A stretch of DNA of 64,000 bases. It comes from CAVPOO01 sp963707015 (GTDB lineage: Bacteria > Pseudomonadota > Gammaproteobacteria > Thiohalobacterales > Thiohalobacteraceae). Of this stretch, positions 44,282 to 52,793 are shown piece by piece; the stretch's first letter is position 1; every line of letters starts with the position of its first letter. Where the stretch lies: the NCBI GenBank assembly GCA_963707015.1, contig CAVPOO010000021.1, forward strand, positions 124,001-188,000. Direction: 5' to 3'. Position numbers and translations under genes: made by a program. A model generated the notes under the pieces. That model saw only the letters and a program-made list of their open reading frames with translations, ran no database searches and was not told the origin of the DNA.

Positions 44282-44891
44282 CCCGTTCCATACCCTGAGG
44301 CTGTCGCTGCGCCATGACGTCGATGCCGACGCGGCTCAGCAGGCGCGCCGTTTCGAACAGCGGCAGACCCATGACCCCGGAATAACTGCCTTCGAGCCTC
44401 GCTATGAATGCTGCCGCCAGCCCCTGAATCGCATAGGCACCGGCCTTGTCAGCCGGCTCGCCACTGGCCCAATAGGCAAGCCGTTCCCTGTCGTTCAGCT
44501 CACGAAAGGTTACGAAACTCTCGCTGCAGCATACCGCCTCGGTTTCCGCGACGACGGCGACGGCGCTCAGGACCGCATGCGTCCTGCCGGAAAGCAGCGC
44601 CAGCATGTGCAAGCCGTGATCCCGGTCACGGGGTTTTCCCAACACCGCGTCACCGGCCATCACGATGGTATCAGCTCCCAGCACCGGCCGGGTGTCACCG
44701 GCGGGCCGCTTTGCCATGCCCGCCCGCGCCTTCTCCAGCGCCAGGCGACAGGCATAGTCTGCCGGCGACTCGCCGCCCTGACGGCTCTCATCGACCGCTA
44801 CCCCGACCTGCTGAAAACGCACATCGATCTGGGTGAGCAGCGCCTGGCGGCGCGGCGACGCCGAGGCCAGGTAGATATCGAATTCCGTCAT
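44274..44891 (-). CDS. maf: Maf-like nucleoside triphosphate pyrophosphatase (dTTP/UTP type)
   Basis: Maf proteins hydrolyse dTTP, UTP or modified nucleotides to monophosphates. The 205-residue product has the family start IYLASASPRRQALL, the P-loop-like SPADYACRLALEKA, LGADTIVMAGDAVLGKPRD, LSGRTHAVLSAVAV, and the C-terminal YAIQGLAAAFIARLEGSYSGVMGLPL. The SPRR and GADT motifs point to the YhdE (dTTP/UTP) branch. The start is the ATG at 44891; ATG 44903 is possible. A palindromic element lies just upstream. Confidence 0.95.
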   Translation of the reverse strand: MTEFDIYLASASPRRQALLTQIDVRFQQVGVAVDESRQGGESPADYACRLALEKARAGMAKRPAGDTRPVLGADTIVMAGDAVLGKPRDRDHGLHMLALLSGRTHAVLSAVAVVAETEAVCCSESFVTFRELNDRERLAYWASGEPADKAGAYAIQGLAAAFIARLEGSYSGVMGLPLFETARLLSRVGIDVMAQRQPQGMERDE

Positions 44892-44954
44892 ATGCCTGTC
44901 CATCCGCGCTAAATCCGTTGCCGCCGCACACTCATCCTGGGACCCGGAAGCGGC

Positions 44955-45139
44955 TAGTACGCTTTCAACTTGATAATGACGGATACTGACAAATTGGGCT
45001 GAGTGCTGGCATTCTTGTTTATCGCCACGGAATCCACGGAAGGACACGGAAAAAATTCTAATGAGTGTTGGCTCTTTCCGTGTTTTTCCGTGGATTCCGT
45101 GGCCATCATATCCGTCATCATCAGATTGAAAAAGCTCTA
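44955..45139. mobile_element. MITE-like palindromic element, copy C (full length, reference copy)
   Basis: The element body is about 181 bp (44957-45137), bounded by TA on both sides (44955-44956 and 45138-45139) in a CTAG context. Its ends are imperfect inverted repeats of about 33 bp counting the flank (26 of 33 positions match; both contain TTTCAA and GACGGATA). Inside is a palindrome with 28-nt arms (45025-45052/45075-45102, CCACGGAATCCACGG type) and a 22-nt loop. It encodes no protein. TA duplication in CTAG is typical of IS630/Tc1 transposition, so mobilisation by such a transposase is inferred; none is in the window. The last base plus TA forms the rlmH stop codon. Confidence 0.88.
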
Positions 45140-45607
45140 GCTGCGGTGATACGGATGGCCGGACAGCAGTGTCCATGCGCGGTACAACTGTTCGGCAAGC
45201 ACAACCCGCACCAGAGGATGCGGGAACGTCAGGGGGGACAATGACCAGCATAGCTCCGCCCGCTCGCGGCATGCCGAAGACAGCCCTTCCGGACCGCCGA
45301 CCAGCAGGGCGATATCCTGCCCGGCCTGCAACCATTCGCCCAGGCGCTTTGCCAGCAGCCGGGTATCCCAGGACTTGCCGTCGACTTCAAGCGCGATCAC
45401 GCGGCATCCTGAAGGCAGAGCCGCCAGCATCCGTTTCCCCTCAGCATCCAGAATGCGCGCGACATCGGCCTTGGCTGAGCGCTTGCCGGGCGCAATCTCC
45501 GTGAGTTCCAGACGGCACTCAGGCGGCATGCGGCGCGCATAGTCCCGATAGCCATCCGACACCCAGGCGGGCATCCGGTTCCCCACCGCAATGAGATGCA
45601 ACCGCAC
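45137..45607 (-). CDS. rlmH: 23S rRNA (pseudouridine-1915-N3)-methyltransferase RlmH
   Basis: RlmH is a SPOUT methyltransferase acting on pseudouridine 1915 of 23S rRNA in assembled ribosomes. The product (156 residues, family length 155) has LHLIAVGNRMPAWVSDGYRDYARR, VIALEVDGKSWDTRLLAKRL, IALLVGGPEGLS and SPLTFPHPLVRVVLAEQLYRAWTLLSGHPYHR. The start is a GTG at 45607 with GAGGTGAT 5 nt upstream. The stop TAG is shared with the end of the palindromic element: TA is the target site and G the element's terminal base. It follows rsfS. Confidence 0.96.
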   Translation of the reverse strand: MRLHLIAVGNRMPAWVSDGYRDYARRMPPECRLELTEIAPGKRSAKADVARILDAEGKRMLAALPSGCRVIALEVDGKSWDTRLLAKRLGEWLQAGQDIALLVGGPEGLSSACRERAELCWSLSPLTFPHPLVRVVLAEQLYRAWTLLSGHPYHRS

Positions 45608-45659
45608 GGCATCACCTCGCAGTGGCTGCATGCGGGGGAAAATGCCTGCCCGCCATGCG

Positions 45660-46034
45660 CTAGCCCGCCTCGTCGCCCGCCAGGGACGCTGGCGCCTCAC
45701 CCACTGACCAGAGCTTCTCGAGATTGTAGAAACTGCGGGTACGGGGCAGCATGACATGCACCACAACGTCGCCGAGATCGACCAGGATCCAGTCGCTGGT
45801 GGCGTCACCCTCCACGCCGATCGGCCGGACGCCGGCGGCCTTGGCCGCCTCGAGCACGCTGTCCGACAGCGCCTTGACGTGGCGGTTGGACGTACCGCTG
45901 GCGACCACCATGACATCCATGATGGACGTCAGCGCGGTGACATCCAGCACCCGAACATCCTGCGCCTTGAGGTCCTCCAGGGACTGCACCACCAATCTGG
46001 CAAGATCCGCAGCCGACATCAACTTGTCTGTCAT
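45660..46034 (-). CDS. rsfS: Ribosomal silencing factor RsfS
   Basis: RsfS binds ribosomal protein L14 and blocks subunit joining in starvation. The 124-residue product shows the family sequence VRVLDVTALTSIMDVMVVASGTSNRHVKALSDSV and WILVDLGDVVVHVMLPRTRSFYNLEKLW. It lies between nadD and rlmH, the conserved gene order. Confidence 0.96.
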   Translation of the reverse strand: MTDKLMSAADLARLVVQSLEDLKAQDVRVLDVTALTSIMDVMVVASGTSNRHVKALSDSVLEAAKAAGVRPIGVEGDATSDWILVDLGDVVVHVMLPRTRSFYNLEKLWSVGEAPASLAGDEAG

Positions 46035-46076
46035 TCGTTTTGCTTTCCTCCGCCGGGACAGTAAGACCCGACCCGT

Positions 46077-46706
46077 TCAGTTGCAGTACAACTGTTCCCG
46101 GTAGATCAGTTGCAGGACCGTCTCGGGAAGCAGATAACGCGGGCTCAGACCCGCTGCGAGGATCGCGCGCACGCCGCTCGCCGATATCTCCAGCTGCGTA
46201 ACCTCACAGAACATCAGGTAACCGCCGGGTCGTGATCGCAACAGGCCGGCATCCGTGATGCCGTGGCTTGCAACCAGCGCGCCGAGCGCATCACCTGCCG
46301 GTGGCTCCCATCCCGGACGTCGCATCACAATGAGATGCGCCAGCCCGATGAGCTGTTGCCAGCGGCTCCAGCCGGGCAGAGCGCTGAATGCATCACCACC
46401 CAGGATCAGGCACAGCGGCGTAGCGTCCACCTCGGCGCGCAAGCTGGCGAGGGTATCGACCATGTAGGAGGGTCCGGCGCGCTCGAGCTCCCGCGTATCG
46501 AGTTTCAGCCGCGGTTCATCCGCCAGCGCAACCGCCAGCATTTGCGAGCGCCACGCTGCCGTGGCAACGGGCTGGTCGCGGTGCGGGGGAGCGCCGCAGG
46601 GGATCATCCGTACTTCGTCCAGTCCGAGGCGCTCAAGAATTTCCAGTGCACAACGAAGATGGCCAAAGTGAACGGGGTCGAAGGTCCCGCCGAAAACGCC
46701 GATCAT
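46077..46706 (-). CDS. nadD: Nicotinate-mononucleotide adenylyltransferase NadD
   Basis: NadD makes nicotinate adenine dinucleotide in NAD synthesis. The 209-residue product has the nucleotidyltransferase motif GVFGGTFDPVHFGHLR, the PPHRDQP loop, and the late motif ISASGVRAIL that replaces the usual IS-S-T-R form (Ser and Gly in place of Ser-Thr). It lies between proA and rsfS. The start is the ATG at 46706, about 80 bp after proA. Confidence 0.95.
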   Translation of the reverse strand: MIGVFGGTFDPVHFGHLRCALEILERLGLDEVRMIPCGAPPHRDQPVATAAWRSQMLAVALADEPRLKLDTRELERAGPSYMVDTLASLRAEVDATPLCLILGGDAFSALPGWSRWQQLIGLAHLIVMRRPGWEPPAGDALGALVASHGITDAGLLRSRPGGYLMFCEVTQLEISASGVRAILAAGLSPRYLLPETVLQLIYREQLYCN

Positions 46707-46787
46707 GGGTTCGCAAGGTCATCGACAGGCCCTTGTCTGCCGGCAGACGGCGCCCGCACCGGTGCGCCGCTGAGCAGCACAGACATC

Positions 46788-48089
46788 TCAGGTGCGGATA
46801 TGTCCATCACCCAGTACGATAAACTTCTGCGTGGTCAGTCCCTCCAGCCCCACCGGCCCCCGCGCATGGAGTTTGTCGGTGCTGATACCGATTTCCGCGC
46901 CCAGGCCGTATTCAAAGCCATCTGCGAACCGTGTCGATGCATTGACCATGACCGACGAAGAATCCACTTCGCGCAGGAAACGCCGTGCCCGGCTATAGTC
47001 TTCGGTCACGATGGCATCGGTATGCTGCGAACCGTGGCGCTGGATATGGGCGATCGCATCGTCCATGTCGTCGACAATCCGGATCGACAGGATCGGGGCG
47101 AGGTATTCGCTGTCCCAGTCAGCTTCGGTGGCAGGCTTGATGTTGGCGACGAGCGCCTGCGTGCGGGCGCAGCCCCGCAACTCGACGCCCGCCTGCACGT
47201 AGTCCCTGGCGAGCCCGGGCAAGACCGTCTGTGCAATATCTTTTGCGACCAGAAGGGTTTCCATGGTGTTGCAGGTCCCGTAACGCTGGGTCTTGGCGTT
47301 GTAGGCCACGCGCACCGCCTTGTCCGCATCCGCCTTGTCATCGATATACACATGGCAGACACCGTGCAGGTGCTTGATCACCGGCACGCGCGATTCGGCA
47401 CTCACGCGCTCAATCAGTCCCTTGCCGCCGCGTGGAACGATGACATCCACGTACTCTTTCATCCTCAGGAGCTCGCCGACGGCGGCACGGTCAGTGGTTT
47501 CAATAACCTGTACCGCATCCACAGGCAGGCGCGCGCGCTCCAGCCCCTGCCGGATACAGGCCGCTATCGCCCGGTTCGAATGGATGGCCTCCGACCCACC
47601 GCGCAGGATGGCGGCATTTCCCGACTTCAGACACAGCCCCGCCGCATCCGCCGTGACATTGGGGCGCGACTCATAGATGATGCCGATGACACCCAGCGGC
47701 ACCCGCATGCGGCCCACCTGAATCCCGCTCGGCCGGTATTTGAGATCGGTAATCTCACCCACCGGATCCGGCAGGGCGGCAATCTGCCGCAGTCCTTCCG
47801 CCATGGCTGAGATCTGCGCATCGCTCATTCCGAGCCGGTCCAGCAGTGCCGCATCCAGACCCCGGCTCGCGCCGGCATCCAGGTCCTTGCGGTTCTGTGC
47901 CGCCAGTTCGGCGCGCGCCGCCTCCAGCGCATCGGCGATAGCGGCGAGTGCCAGGTTCTTCGCCCCCGAGTCGGCGCGGGCCATGTCGCGCGCCGCCGCG
48001 CGTGCCTGCCTGCCTACCGCCTGCATATAGGCGGCAATATCCAGGTTCACATTTTCTGCGTCTGCGTGCATTGCCGGGGCCTTAGTCAT
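46788..48089 (-). CDS. proA: Gamma-glutamyl phosphate reductase ProA
   Basis: ProA reduces gamma-glutamyl phosphate to the semialdehyde in proline synthesis. The 433-residue product is an aldehyde-dehydrogenase-fold enzyme with the catalytic cysteine in QRYGTCNTMETLLV, and VPLGVIGIIYESRPNVTADAAGLCLKSGNAAILRGG, RGGKGLIERV and a C-terminal GLGAEIGISTDKLHARGPVGLEGLTTQKFIV. proB, its usual partner, is not adjacent. It starts at the ATG at 48089, downstream of a palindromic element and an AT-rich stretch. Confidence 0.97.
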   Translation of the reverse strand: MTKAPAMHADAENVNLDIAAYMQAVGRQARAAARDMARADSGAKNLALAAIADALEAARAELAAQNRKDLDAGASRGLDAALLDRLGMSDAQISAMAEGLRQIAALPDPVGEITDLKYRPSGIQVGRMRVPLGVIGIIYESRPNVTADAAGLCLKSGNAAILRGGSEAIHSNRAIAACIRQGLERARLPVDAVQVIETTDRAAVGELLRMKEYVDVIVPRGGKGLIERVSAESRVPVIKHLHGVCHVYIDDKADADKAVRVAYNAKTQRYGTCNTMETLLVAKDIAQTVLPGLARDYVQAGVELRGCARTQALVANIKPATEADWDSEYLAPILSIRIVDDMDDAIAHIQRHGSQHTDAIVTEDYSRARRFLREVDSSSVMVNASTRFADGFEYGLGAEIGISTDKLHARGPVGLEGLTTQKFIVLGDGHIRT

Positions 48090-48240
48090 CGATCACGAGA
48101 AGATACCGAGATACAGGATATATCCAAGAATACCGTTTAACTCTTATCAATAAGAATTTGTTAAATAGATTCTTTATTTCGCAGACCGCCGACTGTCGCA
48201 CGCCGGGGACGGCCTCCCGCACGGCAAGAACCTGCAACCT
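48090..48240. other. AT-rich proA upstream region
   Basis: This is the part of the 331-bp proA/holA gap not taken up by the palindromic element. Bases 48100-48180 are markedly AT-rich against the GC-rich surroundings, which suits a proA promoter. A TTGATA is present on the minus strand, but no well-spaced -10 box is clear. No gene is seen. Confidence 0.45.
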
Positions 48241-48242
48241 GC

Positions 48243-48423
48243 TGGTGCTTTTTCCATCTGATGATAACGGATAGTATGGCCACGGAATCCACGGAAGGAC
48301 ACGGAACAACGAAAACCCATTAGAATTTTTTCCGTATTCTTCCGTGGATTCCGTGGCTATCAACAAAAATACTGGCACTCAGCCTAAGTTGTCAGCATCC
48401 GTTATTAACAAGTCGAAAGACTA
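48243..48423. mobile_element. MITE-like palindromic element, copy D (full length)
   Basis: This copy has both outer ends and the palindrome (arms about 48280-48306 and 48330-48356). The target dinucleotide reads TG on the left (48243-48244) and TA on the right (48422-48423). The terminal base at 48421 plus TA forms the TAG stop codon of holA. It differs from copy C by scattered substitutions, so it is an older or separate insertion. Confidence 0.88.
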
Positions 48424-49449
48424 CCAGGCTCGGCTCAAGCCCAGGGGCGATCCGGCCAACTGCAGGCTCAATTGTATCAGTTCATCCCACGCATTGCCCT
48501 GCAACTGCCCCTTGATCACCCGGTCGATCCGGGCGCAATGCGACAGCAGGTCTTGCCAGACAGCCGGCCGGTGACGCCTCAATGCCGCGCCGACGACCGC
48601 CTGCCTCGATTGCCAGACACGCGAACGCTCCATCACCCGGTTCACCGCTTCGCCACTGGCGATCCCACGTGACATCCCTTCCAGACTGCGCAATTCGCGA
48701 GCCAGCGCCCACACGACCAGCGGCGGCTCGATGCCCTCGGCGCGCAGCCCGTTCAGCATGCGCACCGTGCGGGCACCGTCACCCGTGAGCGCGCTGTCAA
48801 CCAGCTCGAACAGGCCGAAGCGCGCGCTGTCGGCGACCGAGGCAACAACGGCGGCGGCATCCAGTTCACCGGCCCCATGCAGCAGGCGTAATTTTTCGAT
48901 CTCCTGCGCGCAGGCGAGCAGGTTCCCCTCGACACGTTCGGCCAGCAGCGCTACCGCCTCGCGTGACGGCCGCAGCCCGCAAGCGCGCATGCGTGCCTGG
49001 ATCCAGCGGGGCAGGTGCGGTGCATCGATCGGCCAGGCGGCGACCGAAACGCCGCTCCTCTCCAGTACCTGCACCCACCTGGCCCGCCGCTGGCTGACAT
49101 CCAGCTTGCCGGTGACGAGCAGCAGCAAGGTATCCTCGGGCGGCTGCGCAAGGTAGCCTTGCAGCATGCGGCTGCCCGCTTCACCCGGCTTGCCGCCCGG
49201 CATTCTCAGCTCGAGGATCCGGCGCTCCGCAAACAGTGACAGGGCATTGGCGGCATCGCGAACCATGCTCCAGTCGAAATCCTTATCGATGTCGAACACG
49301 TCGCGTTCGGCATAGCCCCGGCCGCGCGCCGCGGTTCGAATCGCGTCAACCGCCTCCTGCCGGACCAGCATTTCCTCGCCATAGACCAGGTAGGCGGCGG
49401 CAAGCCCCTTGTCGAGATGGCCCGCGAGCTGCTCAGGACGAACCTGCAT
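48421..49449 (-). CDS. holA: DNA polymerase III delta subunit HolA
   Basis: Delta opens the beta sliding clamp within the clamp loader. The 342-residue product begins MQVRPEQLAGHLDKGLAAAYLVYGEEMLVRQEAVDAIR, the family start, with RRILELRMPGGKPGEAGSRML and a C-terminal collar domain. The last codons are RAW-stop; the TAG stop is formed with the terminal base of the adjacent palindromic element. It follows lptE, and the order leuS-lptE-holA is conserved. Confidence 0.96.
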   Translation of the reverse strand: MQVRPEQLAGHLDKGLAAAYLVYGEEMLVRQEAVDAIRTAARGRGYAERDVFDIDKDFDWSMVRDAANALSLFAERRILELRMPGGKPGEAGSRMLQGYLAQPPEDTLLLLVTGKLDVSQRRARWVQVLERSGVSVAAWPIDAPHLPRWIQARMRACGLRPSREAVALLAERVEGNLLACAQEIEKLRLLHGAGELDAAAVVASVADSARFGLFELVDSALTGDGARTVRMLNGLRAEGIEPPLVVWALARELRSLEGMSRGIASGEAVNRVMERSRVWQSRQAVVGAALRRHRPAVWQDLLSHCARIDRVIKGQLQGNAWDELIQLSLQLAGSPLGLSRAW

Positions 49450-49499
49450 GATCGCCTATGTCGGACACGCTACGCCGCCTGCGGCACCCAGCCCAACCC

Positions 49500-50027
49500 T
49501 CACTGCCCTGAGGCCTCGAGCCGCAAGATGGTGAGACGCACGAGGTCTCTGTTCATCTCCTGCTGGATACTGTCCTGCTCATTGACCATTCCCAGAACAT
49601 CATCCTGATTAAAAAAGAAGTTACGCGCGAGTGAGAGGCTCTGCCTCGGCGTTATGATCCGGCCCTTCGCGTCTCTGACTTCGAACACAAACAGGCTGTA
49701 GAGCTGATACTCCTGGACCTTCCCCGAGGCATTGACCGAGAGTACCCGTCGCCCGGAACGGTAATCCAGGGTATTGAGTATCGCGGTTGCCTGGCTGCGG
49801 TCAGTGGTCACCGTGACACCGGCATTCTGCAGGGCCGCACGCAGACCCATGCCGAGCCCACCTGTGCCGCTCGCCCCGTCCAGGTACGTCACGGACATCG
49901 CGGGCGGCAGGTGCGCCTCCCCGCGCAAGCGGAATCCGCAACCGACACTCGCGACCGCGGCCCATGCGAGCACGACTACCAGGATAAACGCCGGCAACGG
50001 ACCGCGCATTGCGCTGGCATCAGACAA
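49500..50027 (-). CDS. lptE: LPS-assembly lipoprotein LptE
   Basis: LptE is the outer-membrane lipoprotein that plugs the LptD barrel. The 175-residue product has a signal segment with lipobox ASVGC (Cys30) and the family start CGFRLRGEAHLPPAMSVTYLDG, plus YQLYSLFVFEVRDAKGRIITPRQSLSLARNFFFNQDDVLG. The start overlaps the leuS end by 8 nt. ATG at residue 7 is an alternative start. lptD is elsewhere. Confidence 0.95.
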   Translation of the reverse strand: MSDASAMRGPLPAFILVVVLAWAAVASVGCGFRLRGEAHLPPAMSVTYLDGASGTGGLGMGLRAALQNAGVTVTTDRSQATAILNTLDYRSGRRVLSVNASGKVQEYQLYSLFVFEVRDAKGRIITPRQSLSLARNFFFNQDDVLGMVNEQDSIQQEMNRDLVRLTILRLEASGQ

Positions 50028-52578
50028 CGATATTCACCAGCTTGCCGGGCACGACGATCACCTTCCTGACCGGTCTGTCGCCAATGAAACGCTGCACATT
50101 GGCATCGGCCAGCGCTGCGGCCTCGATGTCATCCCGCCCACTGTCGACCGCGACCGCGATCCGGCCGCGCAGTTTGCCATTGACCTGCACCACCAGCTCT
50201 ATGGCATCCTGCTGCAGCGCGGTCGCGTCCACCTGCGGCCAGGCGGTAGCGAGAATATCCTCGCCATAAGCCAGCTCACGCCACAGATAATGCGTGATGT
50301 GCGGCGCGATCGGCCCCAGCAGCCGCAGTACGATGCCCAAACCCTCGTGCAGCACCGCCTGAGCGCCCGCCGAATCATCGAGTTTGTTGAGCACATTGAC
50401 CATGATCATGCAGGCCGATACCACCGTGTTGTACTGCTGACGCTCATAGTCGAACAAGGCCTTGCTCAGGGCGCCGTGGATCTCCCGCCGCGCCGCCTGT
50501 TGCGGCGGATCGAGGGGGACCTGCCCGCCGGGCCCCTGCCGCAATACCTGTTGCCTGCTGGCCGCGAGGGCCCACAATCGCTTCAGGAAGCGGTAGGCAC
50601 CCTCCACCGCCTCATCCGACCATTCCAGTGTCTGATCGGGAGGCGCGGTCTGCATGGTGTACAGGCGCACGGTATCCGCCCCGTAGCGCTCGATGAGGTT
50701 CTGCGGATCGACGCCGTTGTTCTTGGACTTCGACATCTTCTCCACGCCGCCCGGCGTGACCGGTCTGCCATCCGAGCTGAGCGTGGCCGCCACGACACGT
50801 CCTTTGGCATCCCGTTCGACGTCGACGTCAGCGGGGTTATACCACTCGCGTGAACCGTCCTCGTTCTCGCGAAAGTAGGTCTCTGCAACGACCATCCCCT
50901 GCGTCAGCAGGCGGGTGAAGGGCTCGTCACACTTGAGCAGTCCCTCATCGCGCATCAGTTTGTGAAAAAATCGGGCGTACAGGAGATGCAGGACGGCGTG
51001 TTCAATCCCGCCGACATATTGATCGACCGGCAGCCAGTAGTTCGCCCGGGCATCGAGCATGCCGGTGTCACAATCCCACGAACAGTAGCGCGCGTAATAC
51101 CAGCTCGATTCAAAGAAGGTGTCGAAGGTGTCGGTTTCCCGGGTCTCGCCGTTTCCCAGGTCATAGAAGGCCGGCATCCGCGTGAGCGGCGAGCCGCTGC
51201 CGTCGACGATGACGTCTTCCGGCAGGACCACCGGTAACTCCGTCGCCGGCCTCCTGCCGCCGTCGGGCGCCCTGATCACCGGAATGGGACAGCCCCAGTA
51301 GCGCTGGCGGGAAACGCCCCAGTCGCGCAGGCGGAAGTTGACCTGCTTCTCGCCGCGGCCGCGCTCCGCCAGCCAGTCAGCAATCGCATCAAAGGCCTGT
51401 TCGGATGTCAGGCCGTCGAAAGTCCCCGAGTGCCTGAGCACCCCCTTGTCCACATAGGCGCCGGCGCTGATATCACAGTCGCTACCGTCCGCCGGGAATA
51501 CCACCGCCTTTTTGGCGATGCCGTATTTATTCGCAAATTCCCAGTCGCGCTGATCGTGGGCAGGCACCGCCATCACGGCACCGCTGCCGTAGCCCATCAG
51601 CACGAAATTTGCGGCAAACACCGGCACCGCCGTCCCTGTGACGGGATGCCTGGCGTTTATGCCCAGCGGCATGCCCTGCTTTTCCATGGTCTCGAGCTCT
51701 GCCTCGGACAGCCCCCCCCGGCGGCATGCGTCGACGAAGCCCGCGAGCTGCGGGTTGTGCGCGGCGGCTTTGCGTGCCAGCGGATGTTCCGCCGCAACCG
51801 CCACATAGGTAACACCCATCAGGGTGTCCGGCCGGGTGGTGAAGACACTGAGCTTTTCGTCGGACGCGACGATCTCGAAGTCCATCCGCACACCTTCCGA
51901 GCGACCGATCCAGTTGCGCTGCATGGTGCGCACCTGCTCGGGCCAGGCCTCGAGCCCGTCGAGTTTCTCGAGCAACTCCTGGGCATAGTCGGTGATCTTG
52001 ACGAACCACTGTTCGATGTCACGTTTTTCGACCGCGGCACCGGAACGCCAGCCCTTGCCGTCGATCACCTGCTCATTTGCCAGCACCGTCTGGTCTACCG
52101 GATCCCAGTTGACGGTCGCCCGCTTGCGGTAGGCAAGACCCTTTTCCAGCATGCGGGTAAAGAGCCACTGTTCCCACCGGTAATAGGCGGGGTCACAGGT
52201 CGCCAGCTCCCGGTCCCAGTCATAGCCGTAACCGAGCCGTTTGAGCTGCCCCTTCATGTATTCGATATTCGACCGCGTCCACTCGGCCGGCGGCTGCCCG
52301 TGCTTGATCGCGGCGTTCTCTGCGGGGAGGCCGAAGGCATCCCAGCCCATCGGCTGCAGGACATTCTTGCCCTGCATACGCTGGTAGCGGGCAATCACGT
52401 CACCAATGGTGTAGTTACGCACATGCCCCATATGCAGCCGCCCGCTGGGATAAGGGAACATGGACAGGCAGTAGAACTTGTCGCCGGCGGCATCTTCGCG
52501 CGCGCGGAAACACCCGCCTTCGTCCCAGTAGGCCTGGGCCTCGCGTTCAACCTCGCCAGGTGCATACAGCTCTTTCAT
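50020..52578 (-). CDS. leuS: Leucyl-tRNA synthetase
   Basis: LeuS charges tRNA-Leu. The 852-residue class I synthetase has the HIGH-type motif PYPSGRLHMGHVRNY near residues 41-55, an inserted CP1 editing domain (TTRPDTLMGVTYVAVAAEHPL), WDAFGLPAENAA, and the KMSKSKNNGVDP loop. The start is the ATG at 52578 (MKELYAPGEVEREAQAYW); a longer frame to 52626 is not family-like. It is the first gene of leuS-lptE-holA. No T-box-like leader is seen in the 215-bp upstream gap, which holds no gene. Confidence 0.98.
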   Translation of the reverse strand: MKELYAPGEVEREAQAYWDEGGCFRAREDAAGDKFYCLSMFPYPSGRLHMGHVRNYTIGDVIARYQRMQGKNVLQPMGWDAFGLPAENAAIKHGQPPAEWTRSNIEYMKGQLKRLGYGYDWDRELATCDPAYYRWEQWLFTRMLEKGLAYRKRATVNWDPVDQTVLANEQVIDGKGWRSGAAVEKRDIEQWFVKITDYAQELLEKLDGLEAWPEQVRTMQRNWIGRSEGVRMDFEIVASDEKLSVFTTRPDTLMGVTYVAVAAEHPLARKAAAHNPQLAGFVDACRRGGLSEAELETMEKQGMPLGINARHPVTGTAVPVFAANFVLMGYGSGAVMAVPAHDQRDWEFANKYGIAKKAVVFPADGSDCDISAGAYVDKGVLRHSGTFDGLTSEQAFDAIADWLAERGRGEKQVNFRLRDWGVSRQRYWGCPIPVIRAPDGGRRPATELPVVLPEDVIVDGSGSPLTRMPAFYDLGNGETRETDTFDTFFESSWYYARYCSWDCDTGMLDARANYWLPVDQYVGGIEHAVLHLLYARFFHKLMRDEGLLKCDEPFTRLLTQGMVVAETYFRENEDGSREWYNPADVDVERDAKGRVVAATLSSDGRPVTPGGVEKMSKSKNNGVDPQNLIERYGADTVRLYTMQTAPPDQTLEWSDEAVEGAYRFLKRLWALAASRQQVLRQGPGGQVPLDPPQQAARREIHGALSKALFDYERQQYNTVVSACMIMVNVLNKLDDSAGAQAVLHEGLGIVLRLLGPIAPHITHYLWRELAYGEDILATAWPQVDATALQQDAIELVVQVNGKLRGRIAVAVDSGRDDIEAAALADANVQRFIGDRPVRKVIVVPGKLVNIVV

Positions 52579-52793
52579 GTAACTCCAGATTGACTGTCGA
52601 CATCCGCCAGGGAGCCGGCTTTCCACCGCACCACACCGTGACGCGACCCGGAAGGATACCGTAGGGACGTGAAATCAAACAACAGAGCGCCGGGTCGGCG
52701 GCCCCGTCAAGCGATCGGCCCACACCCTGGATAACCCGCCGAGGCGTCATCCCCCCGGTGCAGGATGACTCCCGCAGCGCCCTGTGCGAAGGC

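Noticed and set aside
42971..44317. 448-codon open frame antisense to rng
   Set aside because: It mirrors the rng codons; no signal or domain of its own.
52579..52793. T-box or other tRNA-sensing leader before leuS
   Set aside because: No T-box sequence, specifier loop or antiterminator is visible, and the mechanism is rare in gammaproteobacteria.
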